Shown here piece after piece: positions 31,021 through 42,430 of a stretch of 64,000 nt of DNA (position 1 is its first letter; every line of letters starts with the position of its first letter). The notes under the pieces are model-generated. The model saw only the letters and a list, made by a program, of their open reading frames with translations, made no database searches and had not been told where the DNA came from. The stretch comes from Dendrolimus kikuchii. Lineage: Eukaryota > Arthropoda > Insecta > Lepidoptera > Lasiocampidae. The DNA is taken from the NCBI GenBank assembly GCA_019925095.2, contig CM034402.1, positions 6,149,501-6,213,500 of the forward strand, written 5' to 3'. Made by a program: the position numbers and the translations under genes.

Positions 31021-31528
31021 ATTATTGCTGTTTCCGTTAACAATCAAAATTTACGACAAATTAAAAAAAACCTAAATCGTAGTGCTGTTAAAACTTTTGG
31101 GCTAGAAGTTCAAATCAAATCCCCAAAGGTTCTTAAGAACCTTACACTCGTGTATGTACATTAAAGAAACTAGGGATGAACGAACGCCGATCCGGTGAAG
31201 AGCAAGAATATAACCACTAGGAAAATAACAAAATAAACCGCTGGAAGTCTAAGTATTGGACCAAAAATCCCTGACACCCGAAACGATGCGATACTGCGAC
31301 CCCGTGTTCTCATATCGGACGTATGCTTGTATTACTCACCAAATATCCCAGCCACGATTACCTCAGCTTAAAGCTTTTCGAGATATATCTTACACATTTT
31401 ATGCCATTCTCAGTACGTTGTCAAGGAGAAAAGGGGATATTTGCAGCTCGTCTCTAAAAAGAATTTAGAATTTTTACCGAACAGTAAAACGAGATTGAGG
31501 TTTATTTTTGCTCTGTTCTTTTAAAATA

Positions 31529-31978
31529 CTAGCGGCCCCGGCAGATGTTGTTCTGCTCTGAAAAAATAAAAATCTAGGACCCTATCCCAGCGCCACCTAC
31601 CGGTTCCAATTGTGGATTTAAATCATCCGGGGACCCACTCAAACACACAAAAACAAAATCACCAAAATCGGTCCAGGTGATCAGAAGGATTCTAGAACCC
31701 GATCTCAGCGCCACCTAACGGTTTTAAATGGGAATCTAAACCATCCGGGAACCCACTCAAACATACAAAAACAAAATCACCAAAATCGGTCCAGGTGATA
31801 CCTCCTAGATTCTAGATCCCGATCTCAACGCCACCTACCGGTTCTAACGGGATAAAAAGTATCCTATGTCCGTCTCCTGATTCTAAGCTACCTCGCCACC
31901 AATATTCAGCCAAATCAGTACAGTCGTTCTCGAGTTATAAATAGTGAAACTAACACGACTTTCTTTTATATATATAGA
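31529..31978 (-). mobile_element. Helitron-like element (He1) with internal tandem duplication
   Basis: On the minus strand it starts TCTATATATATAAAAG, directly after an A, and ends GCTAG|T. The internal block starting at 'cgccacct' occurs at 31591, 31709 and 31829, a 118-120-bp tandem repeat not present in the copy at 4924. This makes it 450 bp rather than about 325. Confidence 0.85.
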
Positions 31979-33598
31979 TTAAATATAATAATAAAAATAC
32001 AAACAGAAAAAGTTTAAGAACGTTAAAATGTGACGCGTGTACTAAGTGGACTAGGCAAAGTGATCACAGAAGAATGAATTAAAATTTCATAATCTTCGAC
32101 AGGAAAAAAATAGTTACTATTTGCATCTCCAGGTTCCGCATTGCTTATTCTTTGAAGCTCGAAAAGGTGCAGTTTATTTAATAAGTAGTTGAAATTTTCA
32201 CCATAGTATAGTTATCGTACGAACCAAAATTACCTCAATATTGAGCTACCACGCCTATCTTCTGTGAGAGCAAATGTGTTATAACAAATTACATAATAGT
32301 TGGCATCAGCATTCCTCTGATTGGCATCGCGATGGACTTTGCGCTCCGTTTGTTCCGGAAATCAGATCAATTCCAGGTTAATTTGCCAGGAAACGTTTAT
32401 GCAGTTGGACCCCTTTTTAATGTAGTTATCGTTTCGTTTTATTGGCTATCATGTTTGTTTATTGCATATATCTATATCCATAAATGAAATTGAAGTGTCT
32501 ATGTGTGATTTTTTTATCGCGATATAGATTCGCGTTGACCACTAATCTCATCTGTTCTAAGTGACGATACGGCCTAAGATGAGGTAAGCTTATCTAATAG
32601 ATATCTGTATGAATCTGGGAACACAGATTCCGACGAGTTGTTTCATTGTACAGCCGTGCTAAAAAGAAAACTCGAGCAAGCCGTTTTGTCCTAACAGAAG
32701 GCAAAAGCCATATAACAGTGCGTTTTGGTTGTCCGATGATAGAAGAAAGTAAATAACTAAATCGCAAAGTTCCATAGCACACTCTTTGAATTGTGTCCGA
32801 TAGAAAAACGACAAACGGACTTGACTCCAAAATAGATACCTAAATTTAGGTGAAAAGTACTATTTTACAATTTTTGTCTGTGCTTTGGTCTAAAATGTTT
32901 TCTCGTATACGCTCCACACAGACTTCTGTAAAAAATACGGGAAATTATTAAGGGATTTAAAGAAAACATTCTGCCTTAAATTTTCATGTATTTCGCATCT
33001 TTTATGAAGATTCAAAATATGTGTATAAAATAATAAATAGGGCCAATCATGCCATAATGAAACAGAGCGCACAACTAGTGTACAAATACATTTGTATAGA
33101 ATAGATGTTTTTTATTGTCTAAGTTTATAAAAAATAATATTTAGGTTATATTACGTATTAATATTTAAGATTCCGAAACCTAAAGTTAAAAAAGAGCCTG
33201 TGTGATCTAGAATCGTCTGTCGGTCTATGTGTCACAGCTAGATACCTCTGGAATTACCAATTACATGTCAGACGTTTACAAGTAAATTAAAAATTTATTT
33301 CATTTTATTCAATAAATTGTATTTGTGTCGCGAATTATAATTGTAATAAACACATGACCTTGATCATTAATCTCCATGGATTAAATAAAACATAGTCAAC
33401 CGAAAATAATTTTCATAGTACGTAGTAACTTTATAGTTTAATAATAATTTTAACCTAATACAATTGTATCTAAAAGCCACAGCATCCTTGGATGTTTAAG
33501 TTTAATTTTATAATTACTTCTAACTTCCATAACTTCCCACTTTATCAGCCGCCATTACCGTAAACAACTTTCATTCAAATGTTTTACTCTGTCCACAG
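31979..33598. other. Long stretch without recognised gene
   Basis: Contains a short He2-like 5' fragment near 32469-32515 ('tctatatccataaatgaaat') and a 78-codon open minus-strand frame at 32594-32830 (Arg-rich, begins MESSPFVVFLSDTIQRVCYG). I recognise no domain in it. Otherwise nothing stands out. Confidence 0.45.
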
Positions 33599-33630
33599 TA
33601 TATATGGTCCCAGGACAGCCATCACAAATT
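33599..33630 (+). other. Micro-exon-like segment, weak
   Basis: A pyrimidine-rich acceptor (TTTTACTCTGTCCACAG) and a consensus donor (ATT|GTAAGT) bracket 32 bases readable as YMVPGQPSQI. If the window is a long intron, this could be a small internal exon. Splice-like pairs at this spacing also arise by chance. The opposite strand has a 95-codon open frame (33555-33842) that I also cannot identify. Confidence 0.2.
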
Positions 33631-34093
33631 GTAAGTACTTTTACGTAGATATTTCCTTTACGCGAAACTTCGCCACAACGTGTAACTAGAGATACAGTAC
33701 TTTGGGGACCCACCAGCATTTTACAACTCGAAGCGACATAAAGTATACACGCTAGCCAACCCGAGTTGCCATTCTGGGAGCTGCTAAGCGGTTTTTGATG
33801 TCGCCTCTCTACAGAGGCCTCGTAAACGCGTGTGTTTCTCAACTTTCTTTCACACTATACCATACAACAACTTGGAAAGGATACGTTTTTCTTCGTAATT
33901 CCTAGGTAGAAATATATGTCCAAATTGAACCTTCATCTTACATAGAATCGAACTTATAATCAAGTAAGGACCTTCTCATATGACTTCCTTTTCTAGATTT
34001 TTTCTTTTTTTGAACTACAATTTGTATGAGACTAGATTTGATACCTACGGACGCAATAATGGATCAAACAGTCATAAATATCCAATAAAATAT

Positions 34094-34547
34094 TGTTACG
34101 AGTGCGAGACTCGAATTAAACTCCCGTTGGAATTACTATAGAGTTTATTAGAACTATACAAACACGTATAACACAGGTACAAATATAACCGAACACAACA
34201 AGTCCAAACGTAATGCAGGTCGTAATTCAATAAAGCGCGCAAAGTCCGTCACTTATTAGATTCCCGATTGTAGTACACACACACAGTGGTTCTCACTCGA
34301 CTGCCTCCCCCTCCATCAGATCATCGTTTTATACTGCACAAGTGTAATGTCTCGGTCGCAAACTGCCATAAAAGAGTACAATAAAACAACGGGCTGTTTT
34401 CTAATCAAAATTTTTAAACACAAAGTAAGCAAAAGAAGACGATCATAAAAGAGTTACAATTAGTTTAAATGCCGGCAGGTAATAAAATGTTGTTTTGTTT
34501 CAGATATGCAGGTGGATTTTGTTTTTGTCGGGACCTGAGTTGTAACA
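34094..34547 (-). mobile_element. Solo LTR (family LTR1)
   Basis: TGTTAC...GTAACA ends, 454 bp, minus orientation (its TATAAAA and AATAAA signals read leftward). Flanks are ATAT (left) and ATAC (right), a target duplication with one change. Internally shorter than its relatives by small deletions. Confidence 0.87.
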
Positions 34548-34656
34548 ATACTTTCACATATTTTTTTTTGTAAATACTTAATAGTAATATGTATTAGTAT
34601 AGATTTGAAAGAAAGAAAGAGTTTATTTGAAGAAATAGAGATGCATTTACAGGTTA

Positions 34657-34912
34657 ATTACTTTCGAGACGTTTTTGCGTTTGTAGTAGTATTTTTATAT
34701 TTACAGGACTCCTAAGCTTGAAATTTCAATTTCCTTGTAATTTAGTATATTTTTAAGTGTTTCGTTTAATATAATATTTATTATTTGAATATCGTTTAAT
34801 ATTATTAGTTTCACACTAAGTACATGCCTATAAAAATATATAAAAGTATTCGTTTATTTATTTATCTACTGACAGTTCACTACTACAAACGCAAAAACAT
34901 CTCGAAGTTACT
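34657..34912. repeat. Fold-back pair, ~33-bp arms
   Basis: 34657-34690 ('gacgtttttgcgtttgtagt') and 34880-34912 are inverted copies with about two differences, separated by about 190 bp of AT-rich sequence. A MITE or the ends of one is likely; no target duplication was found. Confidence 0.6.
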
Positions 34913-34929
34913 TTATCTATACATTGCTT

Positions 34930-36212
34930 TTGTAATGACATAGAGGTTATACATAATTATGCTCAAATAGTATTAATAGTTATTTACAAAATATTATAAG
35001 GCCTGTGTATATGACTAGCTGTATCAATAAAATTTGTGCCGTTTACTATTGAGATGCTTGTGAACTGTGATTTCCTGAAGCCATAAACATATACAGAACT
35101 ATCAAAACTCCTAACTGATTCTTTATGTGGTGTGAAGGTTGGTGCATACCTCGGACAGATATAGCGATCCAAAGAAATAACTAGTATATTGATCAGCTTA
35201 GCTATAGTATATTAGATGATAGCTTGAGTTTAGTACTCTAATCATAGCCATAAAAGGTTAGGTATAAATACAATAAAGTATAACAAATATTAATTAATAA
35301 GGTTAAGTTTTGTAAATTGTATTAGAGTGAGATCCCAGTCACCCCAGACATACGTGACTTTAGGAAAGATGAAATTTTAGGATCGGTAGTTTAATATAAA
35401 CTCAGAAAGGAATGGATACTCGCTAAGCTGAAAGCGTAGCCGTTTTACAGGTAACAGGTATCAAAGGTGGAAAGAACCATGCTAACTTACGTTAAAGTAG
35501 CAAGGCTAGTTTTTACATATGTAATATATGGTATTGTTATAAACAAAGATATACAGTTGCCAGACACTTCCTGTGGGCCATAACTTTTAACAGACACTTA
35601 ACGTCATTTTAGGAAAGCTGAATTTTATATATATATTGTCAAGTATAATATTTTAAAACATTTTCCAATGAGCAAGACAAACCTGATGGGCAAACATCTT
35701 CCAAGACTCGTTAAGAGTTCCGCTGTGTGAGGAAGCGCGAGAGCAATATTTATTTTTATTTTTTTTTTCTTTCTGGGCAGCATTAACCATTAATATTTTC
35801 AAAATTACGAGTATTTTATAATATCGACATAAATGTTTCGCGGCGAATCCAGACCATATTGTTCTGGCGTGGTACAAGGTTGCCCGCGAGCTACATAATG
35901 TTTTTGTGCCCTCATCGGGAATGTATTTGATGTTTACCCAGAAATAAATGAAGGTGCAATGGTCTAGTAACAACGTTGGAGAATGAGATCACGTTTTTGT
36001 TGTCCGGAGAGAAACTTTATGTTGGCTTTATACTAAATGTTAAGAATGTCAAGTATCCAGTTGTTACAACAGAGCGCCGGGAGTATATTTCGTAGTTTAT
36101 TCAATAAAATTGCAGTTGAACTACGTACAATTACATAATATACAATGTGTGCTTGTCTGCCGATTATAAAAAAAAATATTCAAAGAATATGCCATTACAT
36201 TTCTAAGGAGTT
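34930..36212. other. Long stretch without recognised feature
   Basis: A 106-codon minus-strand open frame (35653-35973) has no recognisable motif and includes a homopolymer-encoded Lys run; not called. Confidence 0.45.
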
Positions 36213-36324
36213 GGCAGCAGGTTAAATAATACCTGGTGTTGCAAATATTCATAGGCGACGGTAATCAGTTCTTATTATATGAGTCGTTACCTTGTCTGAT
36301 GTATATCAGCAATAGAAAAAAAAA
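36213..36324 (+). repeat. S1-related tail fragment
   Basis: 'cctggtgttgcaaatattca' to 'atatcagcaatagaaaaaaa'. A diverged 3' piece with A tail. Confidence 0.65.
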
Positions 36325-36448
36325 TATTGTAGAGACACCTACATGGCTGCGCCAGCATAAACTTTGGATTCGTAACCTACCAAAGCTTTCCCACTTTCCA
36401 GGATAAAAAGTATCCTATATTTAAATAACGTTAAAATATATTTAAAAA

Positions 36449-36750
36449 AAAAACGTGTGCTGGGACACATATTAGAAGTGAAATTGCAACGAACAAGTGA
36501 AAAAACGAAAGGCAACGGGCAGGTTTTCAAATTGGACAAGTACATTAATAATCTGCCCGTTAAACTTCAAGTTAAAATTTTGTTGCGATTCATTTTGTCA
36601 CTTGTCAGTTGAAGTTTTTCCACTTGTCTGTTGCGATTCGTTTTTCCACTTATCCGTTGCCATTCATTTTTCCACTTGTCCGTTGCGATTCGTTTTTCCA
36701 CTTGTCCGTTGAAGTTTCACTTCTAATATGTGTCCCAGGACACATTTTTC
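36449..36750. mobile_element. Fold-back MITE containing a 26-bp minisatellite
   Basis: Outer inverted arms 'gggacacatattagaagtga' (36461-36480) and its complement near 36716-36736. Inside the right half, a 26-bp unit ('ttccacttgtccgttgcgat' plus 'tcgttt') is repeated about five times (36577-36716). The left half holds inverted versions ('aagtgaaaaaacgaaaggca'). A fold-back element expanding through internal tandem units fits. No coding capacity. Confidence 0.72.
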
Positions 36751-36984
36751 GCAGATTTACTGCAAATTATGATATGGTTAGGTTAGGTACATTTTAATTA
36801 ATGCATTTTTTATTTAAACATATTTTATTTTATCAAACAAAAAACTGAATTCGATCCGGAACCAAAAAAACATCCAGTCTACTCTAAAATTATTTATTAA
36901 TATTTTTTTACACAGATCACAAATAGAGGCAGTGATGCCCAGCCACGTGGAGAGCAGAGGTATATAGTTCCATGCAAACTTAAG

Positions 36985-37210
36985 ATTGCCTCCATTAATA
37001 GCGGCTCGGAACATCACACTTTCCGATGCGCAGAACGCGATTTTAGGTATTAGAGAGACGAGGTCGTCGGAGGACGAGGTATATCCTCGCTCGCTCTCTC
37101 GCTCGCTTTCTCGTTTACGGGACTTCCCCGGTGTTCGGCTCACCAGGGCTGCCAATTTAGCGCTTTCGGAGCTAGATATAGCGCTTTTTAGGGCAACCCA
37201 ATTTTATTAA
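36985..37210. other. GC-rich segment with (CTCG)-type run
   Basis: A CpG-richer patch with 'ctcgctcgctctctcgctcg' at about 37086-37106 and overlapping open frames on both strands (Arg/Ser/Glu-rich because of the simple repeat). No domain recognised. Could be a retroelement fragment. Confidence 0.35.
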
Positions 37211-37254
37211 ACAACTTCCAGCGCAAAATCTTGCGCTTAATAAAGAGGAAAGAT

Positions 37255-37420
37255 TAGATTGTTTGTTTGCATTGAAGAGGCTCCGAAACTACGGAACTGA
37301 TTTGAAAAATTCTTTGATTCTTGGCAAGCTACTCTATCCCCGGGTGACATAGGCTATATTATATTTACAAAAAAAATAGAGATCCTTACTAAAATTCCAA
37401 TAATGTAACCCAAGGTGTAA
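37255..37420 (+). repeat. Dispersed repeat He4 fragment
   Basis: 'ttgtttgtttgcattgaaga' and 'gatttgaaaaattctttgat' match the elements at 57160 (minus) and 60340 (plus), which share 'gaacgcgcta' and 'agatagcccatttatcgagg'. Confidence 0.55.
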
Positions 37421-38318
37421 AAAAAATACCTAAAATCGCGTGCGCTGCGAAAACTATTGATGATAGAACAAAATAATGTGTCGCGGCAGCATATGTCTAA
37501 CTATTATAATTATGCCACAATGAGTGTTCTTTTATTTGAAAAAATTAATTAAAATCCCGCCGCTAGAAAAGGCTCTTTATTTGTATCTTGGTATTCAACC
37601 TTATAAAAATAAATAACTTCATATTCAAGACTGCTTCAATACCTTTATATAACTTTTTGAATTATTCAATTCGGACATTCCATTCGAAAGATATCACGAG
37701 TTTAAAAATGTAAGTATTAGAACACGTGGCCGTGACGCTTTTTCGTGACAGAAAAATCGTAAGACCCCGTCTATATAGAAATTTCAGTTCAAAAACCAGT
37801 TATAATTTGAAAGGAATATAAATCTCGCAGTTACATCTAGTCATTAAAACAAGACCAGTTCGCTCCAGTGGGCGTGACTTAAATCTTTCTTGCCCTAGAT
37901 ACGCGAATAACTTACGGAACTACGGTCTACGGGTTTCAAAGTTAAAAGGGAAAAAATATGCATGATTTTCTGTAATAAAATGAAATGAATAAAAAATATT
38001 ACTATGGGAATGAAGTAATAAAGAGCGCGGTAGTCTGCTGCTGAAAGACCGGTGTGTAGTTTATTTTTTACTTTATGTAATGTAATGCAGCATTCATACC
38101 TGTACCATTTGACGAGTGTCTCTTCATATTGCCATTGTAAAATTCACATGAAGAAAATTAAGGTAAGATTGACTAAGTTCCGAGCTCTCAGAGTGAAGTC
38201 GGCTATAAGAAGCCGATCGCGTCGCAGTGCGTTACAAGAATAATCGAATTTGTTAATATAAATGTGGAATAGTTTCTAGTGGGTACATTACTAACCACAC
38301 ACATGCTAACCACGTGTA
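37421..38318. other. Stretch without recognised feature
   Basis: AT-rich, no coding frame or repeat recognised. Confidence 0.45.
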
Positions 38319-38575
38319 TCTGTATAGATAAATAAAATTGAAGTGTCTGTTTGTAATGTCAAAATAAAAATATAAAAAAAAGGCAGGGGGAATAATTCGG
38401 ACCACGAGATTCCGAAAATGCAATTTTTAGAATTTGTGTCTGTCTGGATGTTCATTTTTGATGGGACTTTCGCTGGCAGATAGCTGAAGTTATAAGAAGT
38501 AACTTAGACTACTTGAATTTTTTTTTAGGGTCCGCGAAAAAAAATCCACGTGGACGAAGTCGCGGGTACAGCTAG
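38319..38575 (+). mobile_element. Helitron-like non-autonomous element (family He2)
   Basis: Starts after A with 'tctgtatagataaataaaat' and 'ttgaagtgtctgtttgta', and ends 'gacgaagtcgcgggtacagc' then TAG|T. Helitron-type termini, no target duplication, no coding capacity. A fragment in reverse is at 2390. Confidence 0.78.
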
Positions 38576-39690
38576 TACCAAATAAATTTACGCACACAGT
38601 TGAAAAAAATACTACACTTTATTTTACGTTTTTGTTCACATAGGCTCCGACTTGATACTTTTATTTCTTCGTCTGAGTTTATATGGTCATGTAATGCGGA
38701 GGAATAGAAAAATCATGAGAAAAAAATAATAATGTATGGACTTCTTTGAAGGTAAGGTAGTTAACTATGCGATTGTCATTGCTGGTTCTCTTATTGTACC
38801 TTGTTACGAAAACATATTTTGGTAGCGTTGTTCCAATTATTTTCTACCAAACATTTCCTCGAAATATAATAAAAAAAAATGTTCGCATATTTCATTCGGT
38901 AGATTGCACACGTCGTTTGAAAATTGAAAGCAAATATTTGGCGTGTATTTTTTTAGGGTCCCGATACGTAAAGTTAAAAATGGGCCCTTACGGTTTTTAC
39001 TTCGGTGTTTAGTCTTATCGCTTGTATTTTCCTTGCGAGGTGGAAATACATTATTCAAATTCAAAAGTTTTTATTCAAAATAAGTTCCACTGGGGAACAC
39101 TTTTTGAAGGTCATACATATAAGTTAAAACTAGTTAAAAATTGTTTTTCTTCTTATTTATCTAGCTCATATTATATATAGACAGTCAGGTAGCGTATGTC
39201 TTGTGACGACTGCTATATACTCACTAAAACCACACTGGTGTTCCTTCTATTACGTCAAGCCAAGGGTTTGGGTCAATAACTTAGATGGCAGGTTACAACT
39301 AGCAGGTAAAGATTAATAGATTAGGGAAGAGGTAAGCTAGCAGATCTCTGTTGCAGACGGCTAACAATATGGGTTTTATTCATGTCGTCGCTATAGTCTT
39401 GTCATTTCAAAGATTACATAGTAGAACTGGGTTGAGATATGGAAATCTCGCTGAGTTTCGCCGTAGACCTTGGGGTGCTATGGTCACTTTCGAGAAACCT
39501 ATAGTTAAGGCCTCACCAGATACGGGGGAATTCTGGTATATTTAGTAGGTAGTCGTGGCTGGCATTTTATTTTTTATTTATTTTATTCGGTAAACTTACA
39601 GTTTACAACTAAATACATACTATTTAAAAAAATCTACTGCCAATTAACAGTTTTCACATATAGTTATCTATATAACTTGCATATACATAC
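38576..39690. other. Stretch with one short dispersed repeat
   Basis: 39055-39125 ('ttcaaattcaaaagttttta', 'taagttccactggggaacac') looks like a common lepidopteran repeat, single copy here. An open frame at 38767-39012 starts with a signal-peptide-like run (MRLSLLVLLLYLV) but then loses protein character; not called. Confidence 0.4.
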
Positions 39691-40170
39691 TGTTGGATCC
39701 TCACAATTTATACCGATGCGGGTAGTTTTATAAGTGCCGCTGGCTTTCGGTTCTATCGCCATTGCGTAGTGGCGAAACCAGTCTCCAACGCACGCAAGGT
39801 TAGTTCGGACGTTCCGTTTTCTCCGTGCTAAGACCAAGTGAACATTTTACATCCCATTCTCCAATACCTCATTAAACTTTATATACAAGCCGTGCTTGCA
39901 AAATAATTAATAATTATAAAATCTTTACGCATTTTGTAATATGTAAGTAAAACCTCAGATTAATAATATTGAGAGACAAAGTTTTTACCTCACTTTGTGT
40001 GAGTGTGCCACAATTCGAAGACCTAAGTGCCACCCGAGAACTTATTAGTGCCGTGCACTCTCAGGAGTTGTCTAGCTGCCCCATTGGAGGTGGAATCCGA
40101 GGTTAGTGGCGCTTATTATACCCCATTGGTTTTTGTGCAGGATTTAGCATAACTCTCACTCCCATATATC
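39691..40170 (+). repeat. Interspersed repeat Y, copy 1
   Basis: From 'tgttggatcctcacaattta' to 'aactctcactccca'. Aligns with 48752-49122 in the same orientation (shared 'atatacaagccgtg', 'agtgccgtgcact', 'cccattg', 'gtgcaggattt'), with about 90 extra bp in the middle. TG...CA ends hint at an LTR, but I find no matching flanking duplication. Confidence 0.6.
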
Positions 40171-40559
40171 TCCTTAATTAACTCACAATCCATTAAAAAT
40201 TACTCGAACCATCGAAGCTGTGTTTTGCCTGCCACTCTGATGAACTAAATTACAACAAAAAGATTTGTCTTTAGCAGTTTTCTTTATGTAGCATGGCGGT
40301 TTTATCTGGGAAGTGTTTTGTAGTTTTTAACCTAATACAATGTGCTTTAAAATTTAATAAAGTAAGATATTGATTGTTTTTACGTTAACACACATACAAC
40401 AATAAAAATGTATAATAATATAATTATTATAAAAGAAAGTATGAAAGAAAAAAGAAGAAAGAAACCAATTTAAGATACATCAGATATGCGAAAGATTAAC
40501 TGGCTTATTTTTGTAATCAGTGGCTTAAAAAGTTCTTGACAGTTAGTGGTTTATCATTA

Positions 40560-41030
40560 AATAAATCTAAATCATGTGAACCAGCTAAGACACAACTCCT
40601 CATTGAGGGTAGCTGTATGTACAGTCGGCCTCTGGTAGCTCCACAATAGCTCTCCTTGATCCCCTTCGGTGTCCGAGAGGATGCGTAAATGCATTCCCCT
40701 ATATATATCAAAAAGGTGGCAGGTGCAGTACCGCAGGGAGGCCTTAGAGGAGGTTAGCTTGCAAAGCGAGCTCTTTGTAAGAGCGAGCGCGAAATTCCTG
40801 CTCGCGCCCATCTTTGCGGCATTTATGTGAATTTTACTTCTTAAGTCTACGGTGATAGGAGGTTGCTGGATGTTCTCCAGTGCCATTAATCTTGTGTGTG
40901 GGACCGGGAGACCCGGTCTCCTTCCCGCCATGGCGCCTCCGCTAAAGAGGTTATTACTGTCTCGTAGGATACAACGGTGCCTAATCGGGCATGGCCCCGG
41001 ACTATGGTTTAAACCAAACAGGAGCTTTTT
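40560..41030 (-). CDS. Unrecognised open frame in GC-richer island, probable retroelement piece
   Basis: A minus-strand frame stays open from 41129 down to 40572, and its GC-richer part (about 40572-41010, some 145 codons) contains AMAGRRPGLPVPHTRLMALE and a Cys/His-containing CTCHLFDIYRG segment. The first 35 codons lie in a Helitron-like repeat, so the true extent is unclear. It may be the end of a LINE or other retroelement ORF. No family recognised; a real gene is possible but unlikely. Confidence 0.3.
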
Positions 41031-41045
41031 ATATTCACTAATAAT

Positions 41046-41413
41046 CAGCATTATATTAATACGTGAAGCAAAAAAATTGTACTCCTTTTTACGAAAATTG
41101 CGCGGACGGAGGAGTATGAAATTTCGCACACTTATAGTTTATATAGAGAAGGAGTGCAGAATGTTAATATTTTTTCAAAATTATGCATAAAAAATATATT
41201 AAATCAATTTAAAAAAAGCATTACACACACTACCATGTATTTTACACACATATATACTCTTTGGTTTATAGTTAAAGTCAAATTAACAGTGTAGCCTTGG
41301 CGAAATCTTTCATTAAATAAGTATAGTAGTCTTTGACAAAAGAACCTTAATAATGTTTAAACCTATAATTTAAATTAATTATGGTCGAATTTCGACCACT
41401 GGGCGACCACTAG
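41046..41413 (+). mobile_element. Helitron-like element (family He3), copy 1
   Basis: Contains 'aatacgtgaagcaaaaaaat', 'cgaaaattgcgcggacggag', 'agtgtagccttggcgaaatc' and ends 'gggcgaccactag|t'. The 3' CTAG end, and the 5' TC-after-A start kept in the copy at 52932, mark it as Helitron-like. Non-coding. Confidence 0.8.
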
Positions 41414-41868
41414 TAAAGGTCAAAAATTAAAAATTTTCACGTGTTTTACAAGAATTTTAAAGAAAATTGTTATTTATGGAGTTTATATAAAAATATGAAT
41501 CTATTAAGCAACAAGAAAGTTTTGAACGGATCGTTAATTGGATCATCATTCATTCTAAAAGTTTTCTAACAATAAGTTGAATAATTTGTAAAGTTGGTTG
41601 AATAAGATTTGATGAAGAAATTCTATTTTAGACAGGAACCCGCTTTGTAAGCGTTTCACTCGTTCAATGGTCACTCGTTGTAGGCTTGCGTGCAAGGTTA
41701 TTTACGAAAAACAGGGTGTTTATTAACAATTTATGTAAAAGGTGGCGTAACTAGTAAATAAGTATTTAAGTTAAACTTCCTAATACAAATGTAGTTCACG
41801 AGCATTCATTAGGTGTTTCTGATAATTATGTAAAATACTTTTATATTTCTATACAAGAAAGTGTCGTT

Positions 41869-42238
41869 AGCATTATATTAATACGTGAAGCAAAAACTTT
41901 GTACCTCTTTTTACGAAAATTGCGCGGACGGAGGAGTAAAAAATTTCGCACACTTATAGTTTATATAGAGAAGGGATGCTAATATTTTTTTTTAATTATG
42001 CATAAAAAATACATTAAATCATTAAAAAAAAACATTACACACATTACGATGTATTTGACACACACACACACACATATATATACTCTTTTGTTTATTCAAA
42101 AAAAGTCAAATTAACAGTGTAGCCTTAGCGAAATCTGTGATTATAGAATTATCGTCTTTAACAACAGAACCTTAATAATGGTCAAACTTATGATTTAAAT
42201 TAATTATGGTCGAATTTCAATTAATGGGCGACCACTAG
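41869..42238 (+). mobile_element. Helitron-like element (family He3), copy 2
   Basis: Same structure and orientation as the copy 820 bp upstream, ending 'gggcgaccactag|t'. Both begin 'agcattatattaatacgtga', unlike the copy at 52932. The two probably share a subfamily or arose by local copying. Contains a short (CA)n/(TA)n tract. Confidence 0.8.
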
Positions 42239-42274
42239 TATTGTTAATTATAAGAATGTAGTAATATACTTTGT

Positions 42275-42430
42275 GCCGTATTTATTTAAAGCGATTCTTG
42301 CAATGCAAGTTTCATCACGATGTTTTCTTTTATTCATCATCAACACACGGTAATTGTAAAAATTAGAATATAGCCTCAGAAAAAAATGTCTAAGCCGTGC
42401 ATACTTCCAGGATAAGACTCGAATCAACGT
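42275..42430 (-). repeat. Decayed tRNA-SINE fragment
   Basis: 'gcaagtttcatcacgatgtt' plus 'ttcttttattcatc' and a decayed head ('ccaggataagactcgaatca' with the remnant of a B box) match the SINE at 9426. Both ends are eroded. Confidence 0.55.

Noticed and set aside
35653..35973. 106-codon minus-strand frame
   Set aside because: Contains a poly-Lys run from a T homopolymer and no motif; probably chance.
36985..37210. Arg/Ser-rich protein
   Set aside because: The composition comes from a (CTCG) simple repeat and both strands are open.
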